This document shows, piece after piece, positions 37,375 through 50,115 of a stretch of 64,000 nucleotides of DNA. The stretch covers positions 1,054,001-1,118,000 of the forward strand of contig CP126193.1 of NCBI GenBank assembly GCA_030272155.1, written 5' to 3'. The translations under genes and the position numbers were made by a program. Each line of letters starts with the position of its first letter. Position 1 is the first letter of the stretch. Source of the DNA: Tetradesmus obliquus (taxonomy: Eukaryota > Chlorophyta > Chlorophyceae > Sphaeropleales > Scenedesmaceae). Under the pieces are notes generated by a model that did no database searches, was not told the origin of the DNA, and saw nothing but the letters and a program-made list of their open reading frames with translations.

Positions 37375-40300
37375 CTACGCAGGCGCGCGCGGATGCAGCT
37401 TGCACCCTGGCCAGGGTGTCTCCCACGGCACCACAGGCCCCAGCTGGATCACTCTGCCGTCCACCATACTGGTGGCAAACCTCCCCTTCACTTCGACTTC
37501 CTGTGCGTTGTGCATCACCCCGCCAGCGTTGGTTCTGAGCAGGCCTCCGATTGCCCTCACAGCCATCTTCACCTCCAGCTTGCCATCCAGCAGGCCGCTG
37601 CTGCTGAGGCATTCTGGAGGCACTAGCACTTGGAAGCACAGATCCTTGGTACGCTTGTTTTGGGGGTTACTGTTGATGGTGCCTAAAGTACAGAAAGCGA
37701 AGCACCAGGCATCGGCATGAGAGCGTATGGCTGATTGCTTCTGCTTACAGCAGAGCAGCGCACAGCAGGAAGAACGCAGCATGTTGTTGGCAACATGCCC
37801 TTAGGGATATGTTACCTGCCTACACGTTTTGCTGGGCTCTCATAAATTGTAGCTGGGCTACAGTCACAGTGTGCAGCACCATGCTCAGTGCAAGCTTCAG
37901 CTAATTGACTCCAACTACTGCGCAGCTTCAGCAATCAACACCACCCTGCTGTGGCCCAAACTATCCAATATGGTGCCAGGACCCACATGTAACTCTGCTC
38001 TCACAAGCTACAGACCGTTGCCAACAGTTGCACCCCACACATGGACTCACCCAACCCCTGCACTGCATTGCACAGCAGAGTGTAGCAGGGCTGCCGCTTG
38101 ATCTCCACTGTGCACGGTGCGCTGGAGATGCCGAACTCCGCGAGTGGAGACCCCTGCGGTTTTGCGTTGACAGTGACAAGCGCCACCTCCACACCCTTGT
38201 ATGTTGCTGGTGTCTCCTTGAACGCAACATCCCATCCAAGCGTAGCCTTTGGTTCTAGACCCAACTCTAGGCTGCACTTGAATTGGTGTTCTCTGTACCT
38301 GCAGATAGGGGAAAACAGAACCCATGTTGGTTCTGGTGATGATAGAGCTGCAATGCTGCTTGCAAAGAAGTGAAACACACCATCCTTGTACCATACAGTG
38401 CTGCTGGCACATTGTAACGTGCAATATGCGTGCAGAATCTATGGAGGTAAGTGCATGCTCGTTTGACTCACCCATGGCCATCAAATCAAAGGGTGCTGTG
38501 CAGCATGTGTCAAATACTTGATGTTGAGAGCATCACTGCACCTAAGTAGATGGAAGTGGCTGTGGCAGTAACTAATTGCGCAGATGCTAGTTGAGTTGAG
38601 ATCCCCTATGACCTCTCCATACAGAACCTGAATGATAGTGCTCTACTTGAGCTGGAACTTGCATGCCACAGGAACTGAAGGACATACCCCATACACCAAT
38701 TGTGTTGCTCTGCGCTCATCTCCAATCCGTCACATGTCGACAAATCAGTCAGCAGGAACGTCATTGCTAGGCTTGAATGGTGGTATGATGAAGGGTTGGG
38801 TGGTGTATGCCACCTGAGCTGAAGGCCGGCCTACATTGTGTGGTTGGCTGATACTATGCTCCATGATCTGCACAATACCACAGCAATGCTCAAAACGTGG
38901 ATCAACTGCTTGATGCAGTACGTGATTACCTGTAGATGTAATCGTTCACGATCTCTTTCTTCTCAACAACGTCATCCATATCTGTGTTGATGGTCTGCAG
39001 CAGCTCACTGGTCTGTTGCCTCTGCACCTGTATGGAGATCGTCACCCTGTCCATAAAGCCCTGCACAACACCCTTCTGCCTCCAGGGCAACATGCTGCTG
39101 CTGCTTCCTTGGACTTGAGTGCTGCTGCCGGCGGCACTGCTGCTGCTGCTGCTGCTGCTGGCACCGCCAGCCTCCTGGTTGACGTTGGCCACAATGCGCG
39201 ATAGCTTGAAGCCCAGAATCACATCCCCCCCCCTGCAACAATGCAGCACCCCAACATGTGCAGTCAGGCAAGATATCAACATAGACCAGGAATGTTGGTT
39301 CTTGCATGAAGAGGCAGCAAAAGGTAGGGCACTTTGCTGCCAAAGTGTGCAGTTGCTGCATACTTCTGCTTCAAGGCATGTTCAGCATGTGTAGTTTGAA
39401 GCAGCACACGCTGCACAAGCTCAAACCCTTGCAGGCAGCTGACTTAAATAAATGCTGCTAGCACATCACATACTTCCAAGTTGAAGCAAGCTGTGCTGGA
39501 GTGGGCACCTCACCTCTTGCTTCATGCACGCCTGCATGTTGACATTGACGCTCATGGTGCACTCTGGCTCTTCTCTTTTGAATTCTACGCCCAGCACTGT
39601 GTTGTTGGGGTTGCTCTCGCTCCGTGCCGTGATGTCTGAGATGCGGCTGCTGTCATAACCCCTGTCCCACCAACTGTTTGTGGGCAGGCCCAGCTTGATG
39701 CAGGAGTCAAGTGGCATTGGGGGTAGTGTAGAAGCGCCTGCAGAGCTGGTTTTAGGATCAGCCGACCCCTGCCCAGCACTGCGCAAACCCTGACCCTGCC
39801 CCTGCTGTGCAGCTCCGCCTGAGCTAGGAAAGATCAACCCAAGGCTGCTGCGCAGTGCTTGCATCATGCCAGACTGCCTGCCTGGACCCCCTGGTGCCTG
39901 GGCAGCCCCACCATCACAACCATGGGAGCCAGAAGCCTCTGTGTTGCCGCTGCTGCTCCCCTGCATAGCCTTCAGCTCTGCTTCCTGCAGCAGCTGCTGC
40001 AGCAGCTGCAGACCATGCGGGTTAACTAGCAGCAGGTAATCTGCCCCTTCTGCCACCTGCAGGTAACCGCTCTTTGCCAACGTTCCAAAATATAGCGGCC
40101 TGTGCTCGTTTGACACCTCTTCAAACAGCCACTTGCTTGACAGCTGCACCAGGCCGCTTGCGCGTGCTGCCAGCCAGGTGCCGAAGCCTGCCGGTGTCTT
40201 CAGCAGTGCTTCCCTGAGCCTGTTCTGGTAGGTGTCGTAGGCGCTTGACTCGAACCAGCCATGGCCCCTGCCACCTGCCCTGTAGCTGCTGTCACCGCCA

Positions 40301-41308
40301 GCATCATAGGGGACCCTGAAGAGTACCGCCTCCTCCACAGCACCAAATTCATCCTTTGGAGGCAGCGGGATAGTCCTGTGTGTGCAGCAAATGAAAAGGC
40401 AGTCACAGTTGTGTATTTGCAGCAGCCTACGCCCAGTCACAGCAAGAATCCCTGACACTATGCTCTGTTTACTAGCCCTGTTTACGTAGTTGAGCTGTGC
40501 GCCTCACACAACGCACAGTTGTTGGGTCGTGGCGTGCCAGAAATTTCTGAAACAGCCCTTAAATGTCCCATCAAAGCTTTAGGCAACTGCGGTTGATCAT
40601 TCCAGTGTTGCTGAAATGACAGTAGGGTACTGCCGCCATGATGGCATACCTGAAACCACATAGTAGAGCCACAGTTTCAGAAGACACTGACATAGCAACA
40701 ACGCGAAGGCAGTTGCAAAGCATCAATGCGGCTGTGTTACCTGTGGCACCAAAGTATGGGCAGATATCTGTACAGCTGCTACTGTCAGCCTAAGCTGACA
40801 GTGTTGTCGTGGTGACATGATAGGCAGTGCTGCTGGTAGCAGACTTGCAACATTGCGGCGGGCTATGCTTTAAACACTTTACTACCCGTTGAAGGACTGC
40901 CAGGTAGCTCTGCTCCTGTCAGCACAGTGCGTTAAGCGCATTGAGTTGCCTCACCTGTCCCTCAGCAGCACATCTGGTGACGTGTTCAAGGCCCTTGCCA
41001 GCTCATCAAGAACAAGCCCCAGCCTGACACTCTCCGCATCGATGCTGTACGGAGGCTGGCACAGCTTAAGCTCAGCAGGCAGCGGCAGCGCTGCAGTGCC
41101 CCCCCCGCAGCGCCCAAAACACCCCCATGCGCCGTAGCAGCCCCAAGCCCAAGTCCACACCACGCAGCAGCAGGCTGTCATCATCTGCAGAACGGCCTTC
41201 CACCAGTTTCTGCCAGACAGCATCCTCGCTGGCTTCAGGCAGGATGCCCGGCTGGATGCTGTTGGCCAGGTCTACAATGCACAGGCTGCTGCTGACACCA
41301 GCGCCACA

Positions 41309-41340
<32 letters not shown>

Positions 41341-44300
41341 CAGCAGCAGGGGGCGGCTGGTGGGCCTTCAGTGCTCGGCCCAGCAGTGGGTAGTCTGCGA
41401 GCTCTTGGCTGCACAGGACGTTGCTGCTGAGTGGGTTGAGCTCCCTGCAAGAAGGGATTGCGCGCAGGTAGGCAACCATGTAAGCATGACGGACATCAAT
41501 CATTCAGGTTGCCTGCCATGCCACCTAGCCGATTCAGCTGGCTTTGTGCGCTGCACGGTTCTCTACTCAGCTTGCATGCTGTACGGTCCCAGTTGACCAA
41601 CTCATCAACTTGCAACTTGGGTCACTACAACTATACTTACCAGCCTGCGCTGCTTGAAAACCCCACAGCATACGCAACACCACAGCTGCAGCCCTGATGA
41701 CAAGGCTGCCGCTAACCTGTTGAGCCTGCTGAAGTAAGGGTTGTTGCCAAGCACAAAGTCCTGGCGGCCAATGTCGTAGTGAGCACCTGCGTCACACCAT
41801 TGTACAATGTGGAATGCATGATTCTACATGCGGGCAATCCATTGCTGCACAGATGTTACTGAATGGTTTGATTGACAATACACGAAACAGTGGAAGTCAT
41901 GTGGTGCATCATGCTCAACAGGGAACTTTCACATCACATGCTGTCTGCAGCCTACTGCAACAGGTATCCTGGATGAATCTTGGCGTGGTACCAATACCTA
42001 GGTTTCTCTGTCTTTGCTTAAGCAGCACATTGTTGCCAGCTCACAACATGCACACTGTCGAGCAGCAGGTACGGGCTGCAGCTGTAGCAGAGCTTGCTTG
42101 TGCTGCAGGTGCATGACAACAGCAGGACATGGCGCAGTTACCGCCAACATTCTGGTTTCAGCCACAGCAACTTTCTGTTTGCAGGTTTTGCAACAGCCCT
42201 GTGCGCACCTGGGTACCACACCTCCTGTGCGGTGAAATCGACACCAGGGTAGTTCCCTGCGTAGCCGCCGACCCGCCCTGCTGCTGCAGCCGCCAGCTTT
42301 TCGTCGCGCCGCACAGGGCAGGGCTCAAAGGGCCCCAGCCGGTCATGTGTGGCCACTGCATGGAACACGCGCTGCACCTCTGAGGACACCTTGACGTCAT
42401 GGAAGTAGTTTATGACGTCTTCAGGCGCTGCGTTTGGCTTGATGGATGGGATGCCCTCCGCACCCACAGTATCCAGCACTCCCATGAAGACCACTGGGGG
42501 CAGGCGGCCGCGTGGCCAGGAGTTCTGTTTCCTGTTTGAAATTAACAGCGTGGATGGAATGTGAGGGGGAGCGGCAGAGGAGATTGTTGATGTGATGGCT
42601 GTAGTGAGGAGGGTACACGGGGTCTGACAAGTCTGATTGCATGTGCACACGCGCCAGCAGTTGACAGCAGTGATTGCAAGTTGGTAAGCGATGTTGGGTG
42701 CTGCTGCTGTTCAGCCGCTGGCGACTGCTGCTGCAACAACAGCTGCCACTGCTGTGGCACCTACACATCCTGCTGTTGCCGCATGGGATGGCGGTGCTGA
42801 TGCAGCAAATACGTGACAAGCTGGCATGCAGGTGTGGCTTGACCTGCATGCAATGTCTGTATGCGCCTTTTCTTCGCTCCAGACAAGAGGTCCCACTTAT
42901 ATGAAGCATGGTGCATGTGAGCACTTCTTCGACAGCACTCACATTACAATGCTGCCAACACATGCTATGCCCTCTTTTGATTTCGCACCTGAAAGCCTCG
43001 CTGCTTGGAGAATTCGGCTTGTCCTTATCCCTGCATGCAAGGCAGCCAATTCCGCAAGCAAGCATGGCAGCGCGTATCCTTCATGTGCTGGCTGATAGTC
43101 CAATACACCAGCTGGACATGTCGATGATGGCATGCACGTGCAATCCCTCCATGCACAGTCCAGCACCAGTGTAATGCAGCAGGTTCCCTCCAAGGCCTAG
43201 GTCCACAGCATGGCTCAAACAAGGCAACTTGCCTGCGGTAGAACTCGTACACTTTGTGTACTGCAGCGGCCTGTGCATCTGCATCTGCTGGCTCTGCCAG
43301 TTTGTTGAAGTCCAGGATCCCGCAGTTGTTGATCATGCCAGCCACTGCACGCACAGTGTAGGCTCCTCTGCTGAGGCCAAACAGCCAGACCCTGCTGTTC
43401 TCTTCGCCGTTGTACTTCTCGGCAATGAAGCTGCAATGGCAGCAGGCAGACAATTTCGTGCTTGCCGCAAGGCTTGAATTAGACTGCACTCAGGCAAATG
43501 CAGCTTCAGTGACTGGCCACTGCGCTGCCTGTGCACTACCTGGCATATGCAGGAACATAGCGCAGCATGCATGCGACACACGCACACTGCAGTGTGACTG
43601 TTTCAGTGTTCCAGGGAGCGCCACCGTTCATTTGGTTATGTGTACTTATGTAATGTTCAGACGGGCTCTGCTGCAAAGCAGAGCTGCATATGGGTCACGA
43701 GGTGTTACTGGCAGGACGTTTGCAGGCCCGGTCGCAACGGCTGACAGCCCATGGCCCATGGCCATGGCCATCATGCCCATCACAGCTGCAGTGCAGCACC
43801 TGCAGGCCAGGCTGGCTAGGCTGGCTGAGCTGCATGTCCGTAAGGCCGCACCTGTACGCCTCCTTACAGCGGTCCGGCAGGTCGCCTGCCAGTACACAGT
43901 TCTTGATGTACAGCAGCGTGTCGATAACCCCCCCAACCAGGCCCGACACCAGCGGGGGCAGGTCCTTCCGCTGCTTCTGCAGGTCCTCCCAGCCACTGAG
44001 CCCCACCCCATTGAAGTAGCGTACATCTGTCTTTGTGTCCGGGTTGTACTCAACGGGCTTGGCGTCCTTGGTGCTCACGTTGCTGGCCAGCCCCTTGCTT
44101 GCGAAAGCATCTGCCAGGATTTGTATGTTGCTGCGGGTCCCTGAAGAGTGCAAAACAGAAGTTAAGACGTTAACCAGCTTTGGCCGCTTTTCAGTGTTTC
44201 GGACCGACAAAACTTGGTGAAAGGACTCACCGGTCTCTTGCCCGCACCACGTTCCATCACAGCACACAACGATGTTGTGTGTTCTATCGTCAATAACCAT
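37375..44300 (-). CDS. DUF2235 (Tle1-like) alpha/beta hydrolase with long C-terminal extension
   Basis: Ten exons: 44231-44300, 43852-44140, 43233-43430, 42209-42531, 41717-41786, 40955-41444, 39514-40375, 38930-39232, 38051-38298, 37375-37682, about 1050 codons. The opening NIVVCCDGTW is the DUF2235 start motif; VWLFGLSRGAYTVRAVAGM holds the nucleophile elbow GLSRG; VVFMGVLDTVGA and VWYPGAHYDIG supply the Asp and His regions. In bacteria this domain includes phospholipase effectors; in algae and fungi its role is little known, so lipase activity is inference. The last 600 residues are unrecognised (e.g. GWFESSAYDTYQNRLREAL, DVILGFKLSRIVANV). Intron 3 appears to have a GC donor (CGCAG|GCAAGT). 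Two coding G runs (C8 at 41099-41106, C9 at 39225-39233 on the plus strand) each hold one base too many for the frame, probably sequencing errors. Confidence 0.85.
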
Positions 44301-45040
44301 ATTTGCGTATGGTTTACAGCAATCCAGGCGCAGCGGCCGTATACAGCAGGTACTTGTTCGCACTGTGAACAATGGCTGGCACGCTGACCAAAACCGTAAT
44401 GAAGCACACAAAATTAGCTGAGGATGCGCTATCAACGTTCATTGTAAGCAGCTGAAGGGACCTAAGAAGACTGGGAAAGTGTCACTAGAGGCCTCGTCAC
44501 ACTGGAGTAGGGTTTTTACATGGACATCTACAGCAGGGTTGCTGTGAATCTGGCCGCACTCCAGCATTGCTACACAACGAAGACTTCAATGAACTCCACG
44601 GTACAGCTGCAGGAGGTTCATACAGCTGTGAGAGTTTCCACTTGCCAGGTTTTAAAGGCCCTGGGTCTGGGTATCAGAAGTACCACCAAGCCACTTGGTA
44701 GTACGTATACCTGGTGTTACCAAATCTCCTCCATGCAGCACCAGAAGACCCTGATGGTCGCTGATGGTCATTGATGCTCAGTCACAGTGTTCAGCTGCAC
44801 AGTCCCTCACTGAGGCCTTTGAGCTTCAATCACACCGAGTGAAACAAGCCTGCAAGTGTTGCACTGCAACACAGCAGGATCACCCCGCCTCGCTATACCT
44901 GAGCAGCCATCAACATCCACAATCACCCACTAGCACAAACCGTGACATGCTGCCTGTACACCGCTGCACTGCATATGCTTGCCACCATCACTGTCACCGG
45001 TAGGATTCCGTCCCCGCTGGTTGAGAAGAAAAAATCAGTG
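44301..45040. other. Spacer between DUF2235 hydrolase start and GIF-like gene end
   Basis: No gene is supported. It must include the hydrolase promoter and the 3' UTR of the SSXT/SAM gene. The hydrolase frame stays open upstream of its ATG for about 45 codons, so an earlier start cannot be excluded. Confidence 0.5.
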
Positions 45041-46106
45041 TCACCGCATCGCAGCCAGTGCCGCTTTCATCTTCACCACCGCCCCAATCGGCAGCCCCAG
45101 CTGTGCCAGGTGCCGCTCCTCCATCAGCTGCAACGCTGCCAGGTCAACCGCCTGCTGCTGCAGCAGCGGCTCGAATTCCTGCAAGCCAAGGCCAGCCAGC
45201 AGCTGACCTACCGGCTGGTTGATGTTGGAGAGCCAGGCAGGCTGCTGCTGCTGCTGCTGGTGTTGCTGCTGTATGGGCCATGGAGCGGGAGGCACGTTGT
45301 CTTGCTGCTGGGTTGCAAATGGCGGGTGCTGCTGCTGGGGCAAGCCGTAGCCCTGCTGCTGCTGCTGCTGTTGCTCCTGCTGTTGATTCTGCTGATGATC
45401 TTGCTGCTGGTCAGTTGTGTTGAAACCTGCCGTATGCTGCAAGTCGTTGCTGTCGCCAATGAATGGCGGTGGCGAGCCCTGCTGCTGCTGATCCTGCAAG
45501 TTTGCCTGTGCTGGTGGCCTGCTGCTGGTTGTCATGGCCACCGCTGGAGCATCTTCTATGTGCTGCACGACGTCCAGCAGGTTCTGGTGCACTTTCTGCT
45601 GGTACCTGTGCAGCAGTTCAGGCAGACACAGCATGATGAGCACCAGGCAATGGCAGTAATGAGTTGCAGCGGCCTTGCAGGATTGCTCAAGTGAGCACAG
45701 AGGCCAGGATAACAGGCTGTTCATCCTAAAAGCTGCTGAATGTTTACAATAACATGGGGTGGTGTGCAAAGCAGCTGCTGTACACCATGATTCCTGGCAA
45801 ACTCTGCTGAACCTTTGGCGGTGTGTGCCTGCAGACTGTACTGCATGCTGCTGCGATATGATAGTGTGCCAAGCTTCTCACTGCAGCATGTCTTGCATGC
45901 GCCCCAAGTTCTGGTTCTCCAGTGCAGCAGCTAGCATGAGGTAGTTCTCTAGCAGCACCTGCAGGCACAGCAGCAGACAAACATGTAGGCAACCAGCAGC
46001 TGCAGTGGTCAGGCTTTGGGAAGCACACAGCAGCAACGAATGAGGACAAGGGGCACCGCAGACAGTAACTAAGGATACATCTTACCCTCGGTAGATCGGC
46101 CATCAT
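45041..46106 (-). CDS. SSXT (GIF/SS18-like) coactivator with C-terminal SAM domain
   Basis: Three exons (46086-46106, 45882-45958, 45041-45605) give 220 residues. The start is the first of two adjacent ATGs (MMADLPR); the frame reaches further up to about 46192 through a basic segment, so a longer start is possible. Residues 8-45, LLENYLMLAAALENQNLG then MQDMLQYQQKVHQNLLDVV, match the SSXT domain of plant GIF/AN3 and animal SS18, which bind transcription factors and SWI/SNF remodellers. A Gln-rich linker follows, as in that family. The end (residues about 160-220; VGQLLAGLGLQEFEPLL, then LMEERHLAQLGLPIGAVVKM) is a SAM domain, used for self-association or partner binding. I know of no standard GIF protein ending this way. 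The promoter must overlap the DDX20 3' region, only about 350 bp away. Confidence 0.7.
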
Positions 46107-46462
46107 GAATCGGCCCAGAAGAAAGGACTCCCAGGGGTGCAGCTGTTGTGCCTTCACAGCAGCTGAGCGAGCAGGGCCAGCACGACGTTTCACTGCTTGC
46201 AACAGCGATTAATCGAGTTTCAATCTTTGTTTGTGAATAGCAGACGCTTGACTGTCGGTGCGCGACCGCTCAAAGCTGATGTATCCCCACCGAGTTCAAC
46301 CTGATGCCTGCCACACGGTGTCCTGCGACGATCAAACGATGCCCCTGCAGGTACAACCACGCCCAAAAGCCCATGCCCAGCCCATAGTAAGCACCTGCAC
46401 CAGCAGTTGAGCGCTGTCCTCGCATTTAATGGTCGCTGTTACACAGCTAGGGTTTTGGCCCG

Positions 46463-49309
46463 TCATGCAGCCTGCATGCTGTACCACCAAGCGCTGTACT
46501 GCTGCCTCCACTCCTCGTAATCACCCTGCCACGCTGCATACGAAGATGCCCAGCATTCCCAGCACAAAGCAGCACCAGCACCTGCCGGGTGTACCGCTGC
46601 ACTGCCTGCTGCACACTGGCCAGTGTGCTGCTGCGGGTGCTGCTGTAGCTGCTGCTGCTGCCTGGCAGTAGCTTGCAGGACAGCATTGCCCTCCCCAGCT
46701 GATCGAATTTGTGCTGCTGCTTGTGCATCACTGCTTGGTGCAGCTGCTGCTGCTGCCTCTTCCGCTGCCTTTGCTGCTGCTTCCGTGACCTGCAGCCGCG
46801 ACAGCAGCAGCGCTGCTCTGGGGTCAACATCCTCGTCATCAGTAGGCAGGCCCAAGTCCAGTTCCTCTGTTTCTTCATCCACTGCTGCTGCTTCACTGTC
46901 AAGCTCTGCTGTAAGAGCACTGTTGATCTCATTTGCTGCAGGCACTCCATTGCCAGCTGCTTGGCCTGTTGCTGCTCTAAAGAGCTGTTGCTGTTCCTGC
47001 TGTTGCTGTTGCTGCTGCCACTTCTGCCATTGTGACCACTGCTGCCACTGCTGCCACTGCTGCCAGGAGCAGCTGCTACTGCTGTAGGGCCCGGGCCTGT
47101 TCTGGTAGGGGTGCTGCGGCATGTAGGGTGGCCACTGGCTGCTGTACTGCATCTCACGCCACCACTGCTGCTGCTGCTGCTGCTGTTGCTGCTCTGTTTG
47201 ATGCTGCTGCCACTGCTGCTGACTGCCGCTGGACGCATGCTGCTGCCTGTATGGATTCTCGTGCGGGTAACTGCAAGCAAGAACCGCGCGGGGACAACCA
47301 GGGCCGGTGTTTGACAAAGGAGCACAGCTGCAGGGCAGCTGATAATGCAAGGTGTTGATGACGAAGCTAAGCAGCACAGTTGCGCTGAACACATCGTGAG
47401 TTGATCACCGATGTCACGGCCGCACAGCAGCAGCTGTCAGCGCGAGGCATCCCCATGTCTCACCTGTATCCCAGTGACCTGTAGTACTCAGCCCAGGCAT
47501 CCCATGCTGCTGCATCATCACCATCAGCAGCATCGCCACCACCACCACCACCACCATCAGCAACAGCATCCTCTGCTTCCTCCTCGCCCCACTCCTCATA
47601 CTCAGCACCCTGATCCTCTGCCTTGCGCTGCTGCTGCTGTGGCGGCTTCCTATGTAGTGGTGGTGGGCTGGCTGGTGGGCTGCTGGTGGGCGCCGCCAGC
47701 AGCTGCTGCAGCGCCTGCTGCTCCCATTCAGACTCCAGGCTAAAGCAGTAGAAGTCGTCAGGGATGCTGGCGGGTAGGGGTGCGATGTCGCCTGCAATGT
47801 GTTGTTATGTAGAGTGAAGCAAAAGGGCAGGGCAAGCATGTGAAATGTTAGCAACACTGTCAGAGGACAAGGGGTTGATGCTTTGGCAGTGGGAGGCCTG
47901 CTCCCATTCAAACCCAGGCTGAAGCAGTAGAGATTGTCAGGAATGGAGGCAGGCAGGGGCGCGATGTCGCCTGCAATGCATTTGAATAAACAAATTGTGT
48001 TCAAAGGTTGCTGCTGTCGACTTCAATTTGTGGCTTTCAGACCATGGCGGCAGGACCACATCTCCAGCAGGATGTCCAGAAAGACACAAGAATCCATGAG
48101 CGCTAACACTCACGGCCTGGACTTCCAGCAAAACTAGGATCACGCTCTCCTGCTACTCACCACCCCGCACGTCTGCCAAGTATCCTCGAAGTTTGTCCAG
48201 CTCAGCAGCATTCAGCAGCGCCACCGCCACGCCCCTGCTGCCGAAGCGCCCCGTGCGGCCCACGCGGTGCACGTAGGTGGCTGCATCAGGCGGCAGGTCC
48301 AAGTTCACCACCAGGTTCACCCTGCAGCACAATGGCAGCACACAGAACGTCATCGCACAGAAGTCAAGTCATGCGCATCGGTGTGCATCGGGCGGCAGGT
48401 CCAAGTTCACCACCAGGTTCACCCTGCAGTGCAGCAGCACATGTCACAGATGCATGCAGTGAACAGGACGTGCAGGTCTGTTAATGTGCCAGGTTCACAA
48501 CTGCGTTCGACACACTTTTCGATCGAACGTGCTCAGGATACTTCCATGCTTTCATGCTATATGCAAACTCTCTGTGAACAACCAGGTTGACCCTGCAGCA
48601 CATGGACAGCACCACCAGGACATGCGGCCAAGCTCGCAGCAAAGAATGCAGCAGCTAGCAAGCACGTAGATTGGTGTGTCACAGTTAAGCTTCGCCTTAT
48701 GCCACTGATGTGCTGAAGAGCTGCTGGTGCTACAACGAAATGCCCGGTTGTGCTTGTCTCAGCTATCTGCCTGCAAACATTGCCACATGCCAAAACTAGC
48801 ACAGCTACACCTCACTACAACAGCTGGCACACATCTTGCACACCACACATTGTCAAGCAACTGCCATGCCTACTGACCTGTCAAAGTCGACGCCGTGTGT
48901 CATGACGTCTGTTGACACAATGATGCTAACCCTGAACCCTCGCACAGCCTCCATGGCAGCCATGATGCAACAGATTGTCGTGCTGCGCTCAGCTCAGCTA
49001 CCTGCTTCTAAGCACCACCACCTCCGCAAAATTGAACCTCCACACCCAACCATACCAGCTGGCATGCAATTCAGACACCACTCTCAAACATTGCCACGCC
49101 TATTGACCTGTCAAAGTCGACGCCGCGCGCCATCACGTCTGTGGAGACGATGATTCGAACCCTGAACCCCCGCACAGCCTCCATGGCAGCCATGCGGGCC
49201 TCCTGAGGCAGGTCAGCTGACAGGTAGGCAGCAGGGCAGCCGGCTGCAGTCAGGCGGCGCGACAGCCATTCGGCGGCTGGCTTGCGGTTGCAGAAGACGA
49301 CTGCCTGCA

Positions 49310-49348
<39 letters not shown>

Positions 49349-50067
49349 TGAGGACCAACAGCCAGCGCCAGCGAGAAGCAGCACCAGAGTTTATGTGACG
49401 AGACCAGCATGTTAAACACAAATCTTGCAGGCAGAGCTGCCAACAATCACTGCACACAGGCTTCAGTACACATGACAGGCCTAGAAACTGATGCCGAGCC
49501 ACACCTGGTGGAATGAAATTGTAGACAGCAGCTGCAGCAGCGCATCCACCTTCAACAGCAGCAGCTGCTGCTGCTCCTTGATGCTCAACTGCTGCTGCTG
49601 CTGCTGCTGCTGTGGTTCCGCTGCTGCATCAACAACATCACCACTGTGTTGACTCCCGCTGCCATCCGCAGCAGCAACAGCGTCATTAACAGAAGAGCCA
49701 GCAGCATCAGCAGCAGCCGCTGCTGCAACTGCCGCGTCTACTAGAGCCGCAGAAGCAGCAGCAGCCTCCGGCACCACGGCACTGCTGCTGCTGCTGCTGA
49801 GGTCGACCAGCTTGTAGTACTGCCGTATGCCCAGCAGTGACACAGTCTCCTCACACAGCAGCACCTGAAACCAGCCGGCACATGCACACAACAGCAGTCA
49901 GCATGGGCACACTGTCTTACTGCACGGGAGGTGTGTGCAACCTTTGCAAAAGTACAGCAGGCTGTGCACATTCTGTGTAGCTTTACTTCTTGCTATCAGC
50001 AGCATCAGCAATTGCAGCACCACCCCCACCACCAGCAGCGCCAGCAGCAGCAGAAGCGCCAGCAGCT

Positions 50068-50115
<48 letters not shown>

